Of a stretch of DNA of 64,000 nt, positions 1-7,985 are shown piece after piece (position 1 is the stretch's first letter; every line of letters begins with the position of its first letter). The DNA is from Marinomonas fungiae (GTDB lineage Bacteria > Pseudomonadota > Gammaproteobacteria > Pseudomonadales > Marinomonadaceae): assembly GCF_001418205.1 (NCBI RefSeq), contig NZ_LIQF01000002.1, forward strand, positions 248,001-312,000, written 5' to 3'. The notes below the pieces were generated by a model. It was not told where the DNA came from. It ran no database searches and saw nothing but the letters and a program-made list of their open reading frames with translations. A program made the position numbers and the translations under genes.

Positions 1-414
1 ATGGAGTTTACTTTGACTGGGGCTGCTGGCAGCACGGTTGATTTTAGCTTTGATGTGCCGACACGTGATAATGTGCTTAATCAGGTGCAATCGGCGATTG
101 ATGCACTTCGTAATCCCAGCTTATCATCAGGACAGCGCGAAGAGGCGATACTGGATGCTTTTACCAGTATTAAGAATACCCAAGCTAATATGTCGACAGC
201 TTCGTCCTCTGTTGGGGCTCGTTTAAATACCATTGATAATCGAACGGACTATGGTGCTTCTAAAGAAATCTTCAATAAAGAAGCCCAAGAAAATATTGGT
301 GGTTTGAATGTCTATAAAGCGACAACGGAGCTGAAGTTGAGTGAGAGTGCGCTGGAGGCTTCGCAATTATTGTTCCAGCGTTTGAGCTCCTTATCCTTAT
401 TCAATTCGCTTTAG
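1..414 (+). CDS. flgL: Flagellar hook-associated protein 3 (FlgL), C-terminal part
   Basis: FlgL forms the second hook-filament junction ring, outside the cell between hook and filament. Only the last 137 residues are visible; the frame is open to the left edge, so the ATG at position 1 is probably internal. The C-terminal end (residues about 100-137: KATTELKLSESALEAS, then QLLFQRLSSLSLFNSL) is the amphipathic D0 helix that flagellin-family axial proteins use to pack into the filament core. Coiled-coil-like heptads precede it. The location directly upstream of filament genes fits flgL at the end of a hook operon. A flagellin-like hook protein is the only serious alternative. Confidence 0.85.
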   Translation: MEFTLTGAAGSTVDFSFDVPTRDNVLNQVQSAIDALRNPSLSSGQREEAILDAFTSIKNTQANMSTASSSVGARLNTIDNRTDYGASKEIFNKEAQENIGGLNVYKATTELKLSESALEASQLLFQRLSSLSLFNSL

Positions 415-429
415 CATTAAGGGAAGCAC

Positions 430-1947
430 ATGGCAAAGTTCGATGTTTTGGCCTTGTATGGAGTCAATGTCGACTTTGCCTATTTCAATATTTTTGAGCT
501 ACTAGATGTGCTCAGTCTTAAAGATATCGTGCTTAAAAGTGATCGAGTGGCCAGTTTGGTTAAAAAGCATGGCCGTAAACATCGCATTGTGAGTATTGCT
601 ATCCGTCAGGTTGCTCTCTACGAATTGAAACCTTTTTTAGATAGTAAATTCCTTTCTTATGACAGCTCTTTTCAAGAGCTTAGTTTTGGGCAAACTGATA
701 ACGAGCGTCGTTATGAAGCAGAGGACAAGTTTCTTTTGATCTGTTTTTCATTGGCGTTAGGGAAGTCAATTGTCAGTATTAAGCATCTTAAAAATACGGA
801 AGAGTTAGCAAAGTTTCCGCGAGAGTTTTTTGTTAAAGGCAAAAGCCTGTATCAATATTTCCGACAGATTCTGAATGACAATACTCGAGATTATGTCCTG
901 AGCTATAAAGAAGGCAAGCTTGACGCCCGTAGCGAATCGCCTTCAGACATGGAGCGGCAAGAGTCTGCACAAGCAGTTACATCGCCGAAGTTGATAGACA
1001 CCCCAAAAATTGAAGGTGTACCTTTTGCAAAAGAAGTAGAAACGGCTTTGTTGCTTATGAATCAGGGTGTGCAGCTAATTAGGGAGGAGGTTGGTGACGC
1101 ACTGAAGGGTAAAGCATTCAATCTCACTAAGGTCGCTGGCTTTTGTCAGAAGTTAAGTGATTCCTATGATCGTAATCCCTATGCCTTATTGGCTGTGAGG
1201 CATATCCAGAACAGTGATCAATATGTTGCGCAACACTGTGTAGCATGCGCCATACTTGCTTGTCATTTGGCTAAGGCTTTGCAATTAGAGCCTCGTTATG
1301 TGCAGGTCATATCAATGGGGGCGCTGTTGTTCGATTTAGGGCGATTCAAGCTGCCTGAAGCCATGACGAAAAAGTCGGGAAAGTTAACCGAAGCCGAGTT
1401 CCAGTTAACCCGTCGGCATTTGAACTTTGGTGAAACGATTCTCGCTAGTGCTGAGAATGTGCCTAAAGTGATTTATCAAATGCTTTGGGAGCATCATGAG
1501 CGACCCGATGGAGCAGGTTATCCACAAGGTAAAACTGAGGATGAGATTAGTGTCTACGGCTCAATTGGGGCCATTGTGGACGCCTATGATTCCTTGACTT
1601 CTGAGCAACCTTATAAAGCGCCGCTGACCCCTGTTGATGCGCTGGAAAAAATGTTTAGGGAATCTGGGTTGGCATTTGATCAGAAATTATTCTCCTTATT
1701 TAAGAAAAGTTTAGGTTCGGTTCCGGTTGGCTCTTGTGTTCAACTGAATAATGGACGGTTAGGGTTTGTTTTGACTCTGAATAGTCAGTTGCAGCCTGCC
1801 TTGGTTCGTCAGGTATACAGTCTTTCTTCTAAAAGTTTTATTGCTCCCATTGATTTGGCGATCAACCAAAATAGTGATATCTGGATCGTTAACATCGTAT
1901 TGCCATCGGACTTTGGCCTAACGTTTGGCCGCCACTTATATATTTAA
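430..1947 (+). CDS. HD-GYP-like protein with a degenerate HD pair
   Basis: This 505-residue soluble protein resembles cyclic-di-GMP phosphodiesterases of the HD-GYP class in its C-terminal half (about residues 255-420). Conserved pieces are HHE at 355-357, DGAGYP at 360-365, the KKSGKLT segment and an outer His. The metal-binding HD pair reads F301-D302, so the histidine is lost, and the usual IGK is LGR. The N-terminal 200 residues match nothing I recognise, and residues after 430 form a small extra domain. The ATG follows a GGGAAG ribosome site 15 bases after flgL ends, so it is probably cotranscribed with flgL. It may bind cyclic-di-GMP rather than cleave it; this is inference. Confidence 0.75.
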   Translation: MAKFDVLALYGVNVDFAYFNIFELLDVLSLKDIVLKSDRVASLVKKHGRKHRIVSIAIRQVALYELKPFLDSKFLSYDSSFQELSFGQTDNERRYEAEDKFLLICFSLALGKSIVSIKHLKNTEELAKFPREFFVKGKSLYQYFRQILNDNTRDYVLSYKEGKLDARSESPSDMERQESAQAVTSPKLIDTPKIEGVPFAKEVETALLLMNQGVQLIREEVGDALKGKAFNLTKVAGFCQKLSDSYDRNPYALLAVRHIQNSDQYVAQHCVACAILACHLAKALQLEPRYVQVISMGALLFDLGRFKLPEAMTKKSGKLTEAEFQLTRRHLNFGETILASAENVPKVIYQMLWEHHERPDGAGYPQGKTEDEISVYGSIGAIVDAYDSLTSEQPYKAPLTPVDALEKMFRESGLAFDQKLFSLFKKSLGSVPVGSCVQLNNGRLGFVLTLNSQLQPALVRQVYSLSSKSFIAPIDLAINQNSDIWIVNIVLPSDFGLTFGRHLYI

Positions 1948-1960
1948 TCGTAATTTGTTC

Positions 1961-1986
1961 TAAACTTTCTCTAAGGCGGCCGATAA
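1961..1986 (+). promoter_or_regulatory. Sigma-28 (FliA) promoter of fliS
   Basis: TAAACTTT at 1961-1968 and GCCGATAA at 1979-1986 match the FliA consensus at 15 of 16 positions, with a 10-base spacer instead of the usual 11. It lies 36 bases before the fliS ATG. This gives fliS its own late flagellar promoter. Confidence 0.75.
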
Positions 1987-2021
1987 CCTCTGAGAGCTTT
2001 ATTTTTTAGTAGGTGGTTTTT

Positions 2022-2459
2022 ATGTATGCAAAAAAAGGCATTCAAGCGTATAAGCGTGACTCGATCAGTGCGGACCTAGCGGAAGCGACTCCTCACCGAG
2101 TGATTCAGCTTCTGATGCAGGGTGTATTAGAAAAAACTGCACAGGGTAAAGGCTTTATCGAGCGTCGTGACATTGAAGGTAAAGCTGAGGCCCTATCAAA
2201 GGCATCTGCGATCATTAATGCTCTGCGAGGCTCTTTAGATCGAGAGTTTAATCCAGAGTTATGTGATAACTTAGAATCACTTTATGACTATATGATTGGT
2301 TTAATTGCCGAGGCAAGCGTTACCATGAAAGTAGAAAAGTTAGATGAAGTTATTCAGCTGATGCTGACAGTCAAATCAGCATGGGATCAAATCAGCGAAG
2401 AAGATAAGCTACTGTCTGAGCAAATGCGCCAAGAGCATCAAGTAGCTGTCTCAGAATAA
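2022..2459 (+). CDS. fliS: Flagellin export chaperone FliS
   Basis: FliS binds the C-terminal D0 region of flagellin in the cytosol, keeps it unpolymerised and hands it to the export gate. The protein (145 aa) opens with MYAKKGIQAYKRDS, and ATPHRVIQLLMQGVLE is the family's helix-1 region; length is normal. The ATG at 2022 is chosen over an in-frame GTG at 2013 because TAGGTGG sits about 7 bases before it and FliS proteins start this way. Unusually it comes before the flagellins, and not after fliD. Its stop abuts the stop of the convergent sialidase-like gene with no gap. Confidence 0.93.
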   Translation: MYAKKGIQAYKRDSISADLAEATPHRVIQLLMQGVLEKTAQGKGFIERRDIEGKAEALSKASAIINALRGSLDREFNPELCDNLESLYDYMIGLIAEASVTMKVEKLDEVIQLMLTVKSAWDQISEEDKLLSEQMRQEHQVAVSE

Positions 2460-3407
2460 TCATTTCCTAGATGGATGATTAAGCTCGATATCTGAGCTGT
2501 AGATCTTGGTCTGGCCTTCATGGCTAGAATAATAGACCGCTTTTAAAGTGGTCCCTTCCAAAGCCAGTCCGGGGTAACTACAATCACCGCCGGACTCTAA
2601 GTCAATTGACTTCAGAACCTTTCCATCCAAAGATAGCTCTGCGATTTCAGTCCATTGCGGTAGCCATTGGTTAGGGTCTTGATGACGGCGGTAGCCAGCT
2701 AACAATGTCTTCTTGTTAGGTGCCCATGCCAATGCTGGTCCTCCGATTCTAAAGCCCAAATCGAACCACTCCCATTGTTTATAGGGAGGCTTAGATTTGC
2801 CAAGTAATCCTGTCGAAAGCTCTGCTGGCGTGATGTCTCTTCTAAGTAAGCAATAAACATTACCTTGTTCATCAAACGCTAGATCGTGCTCGTTTGCATA
2901 CTCGTCATCGAACTTCTCAATTTGATAACTTTTGTAATGTGTCAATGAAGAAAACTCGTACCAGTACAATCCTTCTTTAGGAGGGGTTCCATAAGCAATG
3001 CCGTAGGCCTTGCCGTTCTGCCAGGTAATGCGCCATAGCCAGTGGTTGGGTTCGGCTACCGCCGTGGGATTGGACCAGTTATGGTTGCTGTATTGGCTCC
3101 AAGCGAAGGTTTGGTAGTATTTTAACGGAGCTTTTGTGTAAAGGGCTGTTGCAAGTAATACAAGTGTATTGGTCGGCGAGATACTCAACTTAGGGTCACG
3201 TAAATCAGCCTCTTGTATTCTGATAGTGCCCATGTCTAGCCAGATTGTACCATCAATTGATTTTAGGATTCTGATGATGCCATTTTCTGAGGTATGGGTG
3301 CTTGCTTCTCTAAAAGTACACCACCAAGCATCTTGGAATCGGATTAGGTCTGTGAATGCATTGTGTTCTGACTTTTGCCATACAGTTTGTCGCTTGATTT
3401 CTCGCAT
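2460..3407 (-). CDS. Sialidase-fold (BNR-type beta-propeller) protein
   Basis: A 315-residue protein without a signal peptide that resembles the sialidase superfamily. It has a Phe-Arg-Glu near residue 33 followed by His-x-Ser-x-x-Gly, then a partial Asp-box-like SIDGTIW around residue 50, DLRDPKLSI near 68-76, and repeated short Trp/Tyr-rich strands as expected of a propeller. I cannot confirm a full catalytic set (arginine triad, Tyr/Glu nucleophile). It lies on the minus strand between fliS and the flagellins, inside a nonulosonic acid glycosylation locus. A role in handling pseudaminic acid or a related sugar is therefore possible but is inference. Other glycoside-binding propellers cannot be excluded. 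Confidence 0.55.
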   Translation of the reverse strand: MREIKRQTVWQKSEHNAFTDLIRFQDAWWCTFREASTHTSENGIIRILKSIDGTIWLDMGTIRIQEADLRDPKLSISPTNTLVLLATALYTKAPLKYYQTFAWSQYSNHNWSNPTAVAEPNHWLWRITWQNGKAYGIAYGTPPKEGLYWYEFSSLTHYKSYQIEKFDDEYANEHDLAFDEQGNVYCLLRRDITPAELSTGLLGKSKPPYKQWEWFDLGFRIGGPALAWAPNKKTLLAGYRRHQDPNQWLPQWTEIAELSLDGKVLKSIDLESGGDCSYPGLALEGTTLKAVYYSSHEGQTKIYSSDIELNHPSRK

Positions 3408-3473
3408 CTCTAGCTGCCTTTAGCTTCGTATTGCTAGATCTTACGTGTTACGAAAAAAAATTGAAGAAATTCC

Positions 3474-3500
3474 TAAAGTAAAAACAGAGGGTGACGATAA
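3474..3500 (+). promoter_or_regulatory. Sigma-28 promoter of the first flagellin gene
   Basis: TAAAGTAA (3474-3481), 11 bases, then GACGATAA (3493-3500) match the FliA consensus at 13 of 16 positions with ideal spacing. The flagellin ATG is 66 bases after it. Confidence 0.7.
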
Positions 3501-3566
3501 CTAAATCATAAGAGATACAAACAATATGTATCGCCGAATAAGTTAGAATTGAGTGGAGATAAAATC

Positions 3567-4394
3567 ATGGCTCTATATGTAAATACAAACGTTTCTTCTT
3601 TGAATGCTCAGCGCCAACTAATGGGTTCGGGCAATGCCTTAACTACTTCGTTTGAGCGTTTGTCTTCAGGTTTTCGTATCAATAGTGCGAAAGATGACGC
3701 GGCAGGTCTTCAGATCAGTAACCGTATGACATCTCAGATTCAAGGTCTGAATCAAGCTGTTCGAAATGCAAATGACGGTATCTCTGTTGCACAGGTGGCA
3801 GAAGGTGCACTACAAGAGAGTACAAATGCTCTACACCGTATTCGTCAGCTAGCGGTTCAGTCTCAAAACGGTATCAACTCTAGTGCAGATCGTTTGGCTC
3901 TGCAAAAAGAAGTTTCGGCGCTTAAAGTTGAAATGAGCCGTATTGCACAAACAACTCAGTTTGGTGGTGTTAACCTTCTAAGTGGTTCGTACTCTGCTAA
4001 ATTCCTAGTGGGGGCAAATGCTGGGCAGACAATTAGCGTAAACATTTCTCGAGCTAACGGCTATGGTGCTTTAGGTCTAGGCATTGCAGCTTTGTCTGTA
4101 TCTAGTCAAGGTGGCGCTTCAGCTGCGCTAGCTTTGGTTGACTCTGCAATCACTGCGGTAGATAACAAACGTGCTGATTTGGGTGCGATCCAAAACCGTT
4201 TTAGTTCAACTATTCGTAACTTGAGTAATATCAGTGAGAACGTAACAGCTGCTCGCTCACGTATCAAAGATACTGATTTCGCGACAGAAACTGCTGAATT
4301 GACTCGTAACCAGATTCTACAACAGGCAAGTAACACAATTCTTGCGCAGGCTAACCAACGTCCACAAGCAGCGTTATCTTTGTTGGGAGGTTAA
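3567..4394 (+). CDS. Flagellin (first copy)
   Basis: Filament subunit, 275 aa, exported by the flagellar type III system. The N-terminal D0/D1 block ([18 protein letters not shown], then [18 protein letters not shown]) and C-terminal D1/D0 block ([20 protein letters not shown] to the ALSLLGG end) are classic. The central part is short (about residues 150-190), so the variable D2/D3 domains are absent. The start is set at 3567 by GTGGAG about 10 bases upstream and by identity with the second copy; an upstream in-frame TTG is not used. It carries its own sigma-28 promoter and terminator. Ser/Thr residues in the central region are likely glycosylation sites for the Maf enzyme; this is inference. 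Confidence 0.96.
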   Translation: MALYVNTNVSSLNAQRQLMGSGNALTTSFERLSSGFRINSAKDDAAGLQISNRMTSQIQGLNQAVRNANDGISVAQVAEGALQESTNALHRIRQLAVQSQNGINSSADRLALQKEVSALKVEMSRIAQTTQFGGVNLLSGSYSAKFLVGANAGQTISVNISRANGYGALGLGIAALSVSSQGGASAALALVDSAITAVDNKRADLGAIQNRFSSTIRNLSNISENVTAARSRIKDTDFATETAELTRNQILQQASNTILAQANQRPQAALSLLGG

Positions 4395-4487
4395 AAATAA
4401 CCCGTTGGGGTGGATTAGGAGGTCGAGGTAAGATTTGGCATCCAACCACCAACGGGAATAATTAGAGTTTCTCATTCTAACTATATT

Positions 4488-4515
4488 AGCCAAGCTTAAT
4501 GCTTGGCTTTTTTTT
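4488..4515 (+). terminator. Rho-independent terminator of the first flagellin gene
   Basis: AGCCAAGC (4488-4495), a 5-base loop and GCTTGGCT (4501-4508) form an 8-bp perfect stem followed by an unbroken run of T. It makes the two flagellins separate transcripts. The rest of the 421-base gap up to 4815 holds a second hairpin (4631-4652), an A9-C-A9 tract (4657-4675) and the next promoter. Confidence 0.9.
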
Positions 4516-4656
4516 GCCCTTTTTACAGGTTTTGCTGGGGGAGGTAGTCCCAGCTCATAATGTAAAGCATTTTCTGTGCCATATAATTAATGTGTTGATC
4601 TGTATAGCTTTTTTTGCGTGTGTCGAAAGGCTTTGGCAAGTTTTTGCCAAAGCATG

Positions 4657-4705
4657 AAAAAAAAACAAAAAAAAAGGCTAAAGTTTGCCTCCATAAGCCC
4701 GATAA
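4657..4705 (+). promoter_or_regulatory. Sigma-28 promoter of the second flagellin with upstream A-tracts
   Basis: TAAAGTTT (4679-4686), 11 bases, then CCCGATAA (4698-4705) match the FliA consensus at 15 of 16 positions, the best in the window. Directly upstream, nine A, one C and nine A (4657-4675) could be an UP element or a bend. The leader to the ATG is about 105 bases, longer than for the first flagellin. Confidence 0.88.
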
Positions 4706-4815
4706 GCTGATTAGGTAAGATGTAAAAGGTCTGGAACTCTAGAGGTGGGGTTCCATATCTCCCACCTAGGTGGTTATTAAGGCTGGGCATTAATGTGCCC
4801 ATTTAGGAGGTCGTT

Positions 4816-5640
4816 ATGGCTTTATATGTAAATACAAACGTTTCATCGTTGAATGCACAGCGTCAGCTATTGGGTTCAGGAAATGCCTTGGGCACTTCGT
4901 TTGAGCGCTTGTCTTCAGGTTTTCGTATTAACAGTGCGAAAGATGACGCAGCAGGCTTGCAAATCAGTAACCGTATGACATCTCAGATTCAAGGCTTGAA
5001 TCAGGGTATTCGTAATGCGAACGACGGTATTTCTGTTGCTCAGGTAGCCGAAGGTGCATTGGAAGAATCTACTACTGCACTGCACCGTATTCGTCAATTG
5101 GCGGTACAGTCTCAGAACGGTATCAACTCTAGTGCTGACCGTACTGCTCTACAAAAAGAAGTATCAGCTCTTAAAATAGAGATGAGCCGTATTGCACAAA
5201 CTACCCAATTTGGTGGTGTTAACCTGCTAAGTGGTGGTTACTCTGCTAAATTCCTAGTGGGTGCAAACGCTGGCCAGACAATTAGCGTTAACATTTCTCG
5301 AGCTAATGGCTTTGGTGCTACAGGCCTTGGTATTGCTGCTTTATCTGTATCAAGTGCAGGTGGGGCTTCTACTGCCCTTGCTTTGGTTGACTCGGCGCTT
5401 AAAGCAGTAGATGGTAAGCGTGCTGACCTAGGTGCGATTCAAAACCGTTTTAGCTCTACTATCCGTAACCTAAGTAATATTAGTGAAAACGTAACTGCTG
5501 CTCGTTCACGTATCAAGGATACTGACTTCGCAACAGAAACTGCTGAATTGACTCGTAACCAGATTCTTCAGCAAGCAAGTACTTCTATCTTGAGTCAGGC
5601 AAATCAGCGTCCACAAACAGCGCTATCTTTGCTAGGCTAA
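4816..5640 (+). CDS. Flagellin (second copy)
   Basis: Filament subunit of 274 aa, differing from the first copy at only about 20 positions by eye, mostly in residues 140-200 and near the C-terminus, and lacking one final Gly. All D0/D1 features are the same, including the short central domain. GGAGG ends 5 bases before the ATG. Its promoter is the strongest sigma-28 match here, so it may be the main filament protein. It lies upstream of flaG, fliD and the FliT-like gene, and readthrough into them is likely. Many differences are synonymous third-base changes, so the copies are not freshly duplicated. Confidence 0.96.
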   Translation: MALYVNTNVSSLNAQRQLLGSGNALGTSFERLSSGFRINSAKDDAAGLQISNRMTSQIQGLNQGIRNANDGISVAQVAEGALEESTTALHRIRQLAVQSQNGINSSADRTALQKEVSALKIEMSRIAQTTQFGGVNLLSGGYSAKFLVGANAGQTISVNISRANGFGATGLGIAALSVSSAGGASTALALVDSALKAVDGKRADLGAIQNRFSSTIRNLSNISENVTAARSRIKDTDFATETAELTRNQILQQASTSILSQANQRPQTALSLLG

Positions 5641-5660
5641 GGGATATCCCAAGCTAATAT

Positions 5661-5687
5661 GAGCTAAACTCAAGAGTGGTTTAGCTC
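5661..5687 (+). terminator. Possible attenuating hairpin between flagellin 2 and flaG
   Basis: GAGCTAAAC (5661-5669) and GTTTAGCTC (5679-5687) form a perfect 9-bp stem with a 9-base loop. The downstream T stretch is interrupted, so partial termination or mRNA 3'-end protection of the abundant flagellin message seems more likely than full termination. Confidence 0.5.
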
Positions 5688-5718
5688 TGTTAGCTTTATC
5701 TTTTTGGAGGAAGAGGAT

Positions 5719-6126
5719 ATGTCTTTGAACAGTATCGACAGCAGAATGATGACGGTGGGTTTTGAGGGCAGTACGCTTGCTTCGACGCAAAGTATAGATG
5801 TTGGTCAAGCGAAGAATTCAGAATCAACATCTGAAGTTACTCAGACGGCTGAACAAGAAAATGTCAATTCATTAGAAGACAGCTCGGTTGTGTTGCAGAA
5901 AGCTGTGGAAGATATCAATGCCATGGTTGAATCAAAGAATAGGCAATTGCGCTTTTCGGTCGATGATTCAAGTGGTAAACCCGTAATTACAGTTTTAGAT
6001 TCGGAAAGCGAGGATGTTATTCGGGAGATTCCTTCCGAAGAAGTACGTCGTTTAGCCGCCAGAATTCAAGATTTACAAAGTGAAATAGGTATGGCTACAG
6101 GCTTGCTTGTAGACAGCCGTGTTTAA
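5719..6126 (+). CDS. flaG: FlaG family flagellar protein
   Basis: A 135-residue cytosolic protein of the FlaG family, linked to filament length control in polar flagella. The N-terminal 70 residues are Ser/Thr/Glu-rich and disordered-looking. The C-terminal half (about 75-135) has the family core LRFSVDDSSGKPVITVLD followed by VIREIPSEEVRRLAARI. The ATG at 5719 is preferred to an upstream in-frame TTG because GGAGG is 8 bases before it. The order flagellin-flaG-fliD is the standard polar filament arrangement. Confidence 0.9.
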   Translation: MSLNSIDSRMMTVGFEGSTLASTQSIDVGQAKNSESTSEVTQTAEQENVNSLEDSSVVLQKAVEDINAMVESKNRQLRFSVDDSSGKPVITVLDSESEDVIREIPSEEVRRLAARIQDLQSEIGMATGLLVDSRV

Positions 6127-6161
6127 AATGATCAAAAGCGTTTGCTAGAAGGGGGCTGAAA

Positions 6162-7622
6162 ATGTCTATAGGCGGAACATTAGGAGTTGCTTCAGGATTG
6201 GCTCTAGAGGATCTTGTTACTCAGCTAGTTTCGGCTGAGCGCACCCCGAAAGCAAGCCAGTTAGATAGTCAGAAAAGAACTGTAGATGTATCGCTATCGG
6301 CATTGAGTAAAATTCGATCAGCTTTAGGGGAGTTTCAAGGCTCTCTAGACATTCTAAAGTCAGCGGATAAGTTGATGCAGCGTGCTGCGACGGTTTCGCA
6401 TCCAGACGATCTCACTCCTTTTGATGTAACCACATCCGGTGCAGCCAGTGCTGGGAGCTATAATATTACCGTGGAAGCGCTAGCTTCAGGTACTCGTGCA
6501 ACCTCAGTTGACGGTTCATTTGCTGGTTCAGATTCTGTCGTTTCAACTACTGATGGTATTTTAACGTTTGGAGCGGACGGTAATAGCTTTGATGTTGAGG
6601 TCACTGCTGGTATGACCTTATCGCAACTACGTGAAGCGATTAACTCGAAATCAGATAATTTTGGTGTATCTGCCAACATTATTAATACAGGAGATCCTGC
6701 AGTAGGATCGAAACTGGTGATTACCTCTTCGATTACTGGTGACCCTGCAACAAAAGAGTTGAGCATCACCAATAACAATGCTGAATTAGATACCGTGTCC
6801 ACGGTCGCATCTGGTGGCGGAGCAGCGATGTCGACTGTTAGCGCTCAGCAAGCCCATATCAAAATTGATGGTGTGGATGCGTACTCCGACTCGAACACCA
6901 TGGAAAATGTTATTCAAAATGTCTCTTTGGACTTGAAGAGTGTTACTAATGGCACGGCTGCTACCTTGGATGTTTCTACAGATAAAGAAACAGTCCGAGG
7001 TTATATCGATGATTTTATCGAAAATTATAACAAGCTAATGTCAGCCATCGAAGATGAAACGAAATCCGGCACTTTGTCTGATGACGGTGAAACCTTTAGT
7101 GGCGGCGGCGCTCTAAATGGCAATAGTATGATTCGCGGCCTGAGAGATCAAATGGCGAGTGACATCATTGGTTCAGTGGGGACAGCAGATCCTACATTGA
7201 ATACCTTGTTTGCTTTAGGTATTTCTATTGATGAAGATGGGAAAATGGAAATTTCCAGTACTAATGCCTACGGTGGCCCAACTGGTGAAGATCGCTTAAA
7301 CGCCGCATTAGATGGCTCTTTTGATAAGATATCTTCACTATTCTCAGGGGATAGTGGTATAGCGACAAGAATGGAGTCTTCTTTAGAGTATTACACTCAG
7401 TCTAAAGGTCTTTTTGACTCTCAGGAGGAGGTGCTTAAATCTCAGCTAGAGTCTATCACTCAAAGACGAGAGGATTTGGATCAATATATTTCTGGATATG
7501 AAGAAACCTTAAGAAAGCGATATGCAGCATTAGACTCCGTTGTAGCGCAGATGTATCAAACATCATCCTATTTAATGAGCCAGCTTTCATCTTTACCAGG
7601 TTTTGGCTCAAGCGGCTCGTAA
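6162..7622 (+). CDS. fliD: Flagellar filament cap protein FliD (HAP2)
   Basis: FliD forms the cap at the filament tip and guides folding of exported flagellin. The 486-residue protein has the N-terminal FliD domain (GLALEDLVTQLVSAERTP near the start), a Ser/Thr/Gly-rich exposed middle, and a C-terminal coiled-coil domain (about 370-480) ending in YAALDSVVAQMYQTSSYL. Length is ordinary. A GAAGGGGG site precedes the ATG. It lies between flaG and the FliT-like gene. The low-complexity surface with many Ser/Thr makes it another possible substrate of the neighbouring glycosylation system, though nothing in the sequence proves that. Confidence 0.95.
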   Translation: MSIGGTLGVASGLALEDLVTQLVSAERTPKASQLDSQKRTVDVSLSALSKIRSALGEFQGSLDILKSADKLMQRAATVSHPDDLTPFDVTTSGAASAGSYNITVEALASGTRATSVDGSFAGSDSVVSTTDGILTFGADGNSFDVEVTAGMTLSQLREAINSKSDNFGVSANIINTGDPAVGSKLVITSSITGDPATKELSITNNNAELDTVSTVASGGGAAMSTVSAQQAHIKIDGVDAYSDSNTMENVIQNVSLDLKSVTNGTAATLDVSTDKETVRGYIDDFIENYNKLMSAIEDETKSGTLSDDGETFSGGGALNGNSMIRGLRDQMASDIIGSVGTADPTLNTLFALGISIDEDGKMEISSTNAYGGPTGEDRLNAALDGSFDKISSLFSGDSGIATRMESSLEYYTQSKGLFDSQEEVLKSQLESITQRREDLDQYISGYEETLRKRYAALDSVVAQMYQTSSYLMSQLSSLPGFGSSGS

Positions 7623-7643
7623 TTATAAAAGTCTAGGAGTTAA

Positions 7644-7943
7644 ATGAATCAGATAATTGTTGATAGGCTATTAACGATAAGAGATGAGGTTGATCATCTC
7701 TTATCAGGTGAAGAAGTCTCAGAAATCGAATCGTTACTGGATCTTTGGTCTGAACGTGACCAGCTACTTAGAACTTTATGCAAGGATAGAGACTCATTAA
7801 TTGAGCACAGCACTATTCTAAGCGATGAATTATCGCTCACCAATGATTGGTTAGCTAAGATTAGAACTTACAGTGATAAACTTGGTAAAGACCTTCTCTC
7901 CTCAACAAGAAATCAAAAAGCAATTCAAAAATATCGGCGTTAG
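7644..7943 (+). CDS. Small FliT-like flagellar chaperone candidate
   Basis: A 99-residue, charged, all-helical-looking protein immediately after fliD, with AGGAG before its ATG. Size, position and helical heptads (IESLLDLWSERDQLLRTL) fit the FliT-type chaperone that binds FliD. Similarity is by position and composition only, since FliT sequences are poorly conserved. In the usual polar layout fliS would be here; in this genome fliS has moved upstream and this gene takes the slot. No catalytic motifs are visible. Confidence 0.5.
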   Translation: MNQIIVDRLLTIRDEVDHLLSGEEVSEIESLLDLWSERDQLLRTLCKDRDSLIEHSTILSDELSLTNDWLAKIRTYSDKLGKDLLSSTRNQKAIQKYRR

Positions 7944-7985
7944 GTTACGCATGATGTATCCCATCTCCAGTCATGGAAATTTCTT

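Noticed and set aside
4106..4336. Open frame on the minus strand of the first flagellin
   Set aside because: It is a shadow of the conserved flagellin coding region, with no ribosome site and no family likeness.
4631..4652. Hairpin CTTTGGCA/TGCCAAAG upstream of the second flagellin promoter as a terminator
   Set aside because: An A tract, not a T tract, follows it on the plus strand, and a terminator already lies upstream. Its role is unclear.
5641..5650. Perfect palindrome GGGATATCCC just after the second flagellin
   Set aside because: Ten bases with no spacer; expected by chance and without a known role.
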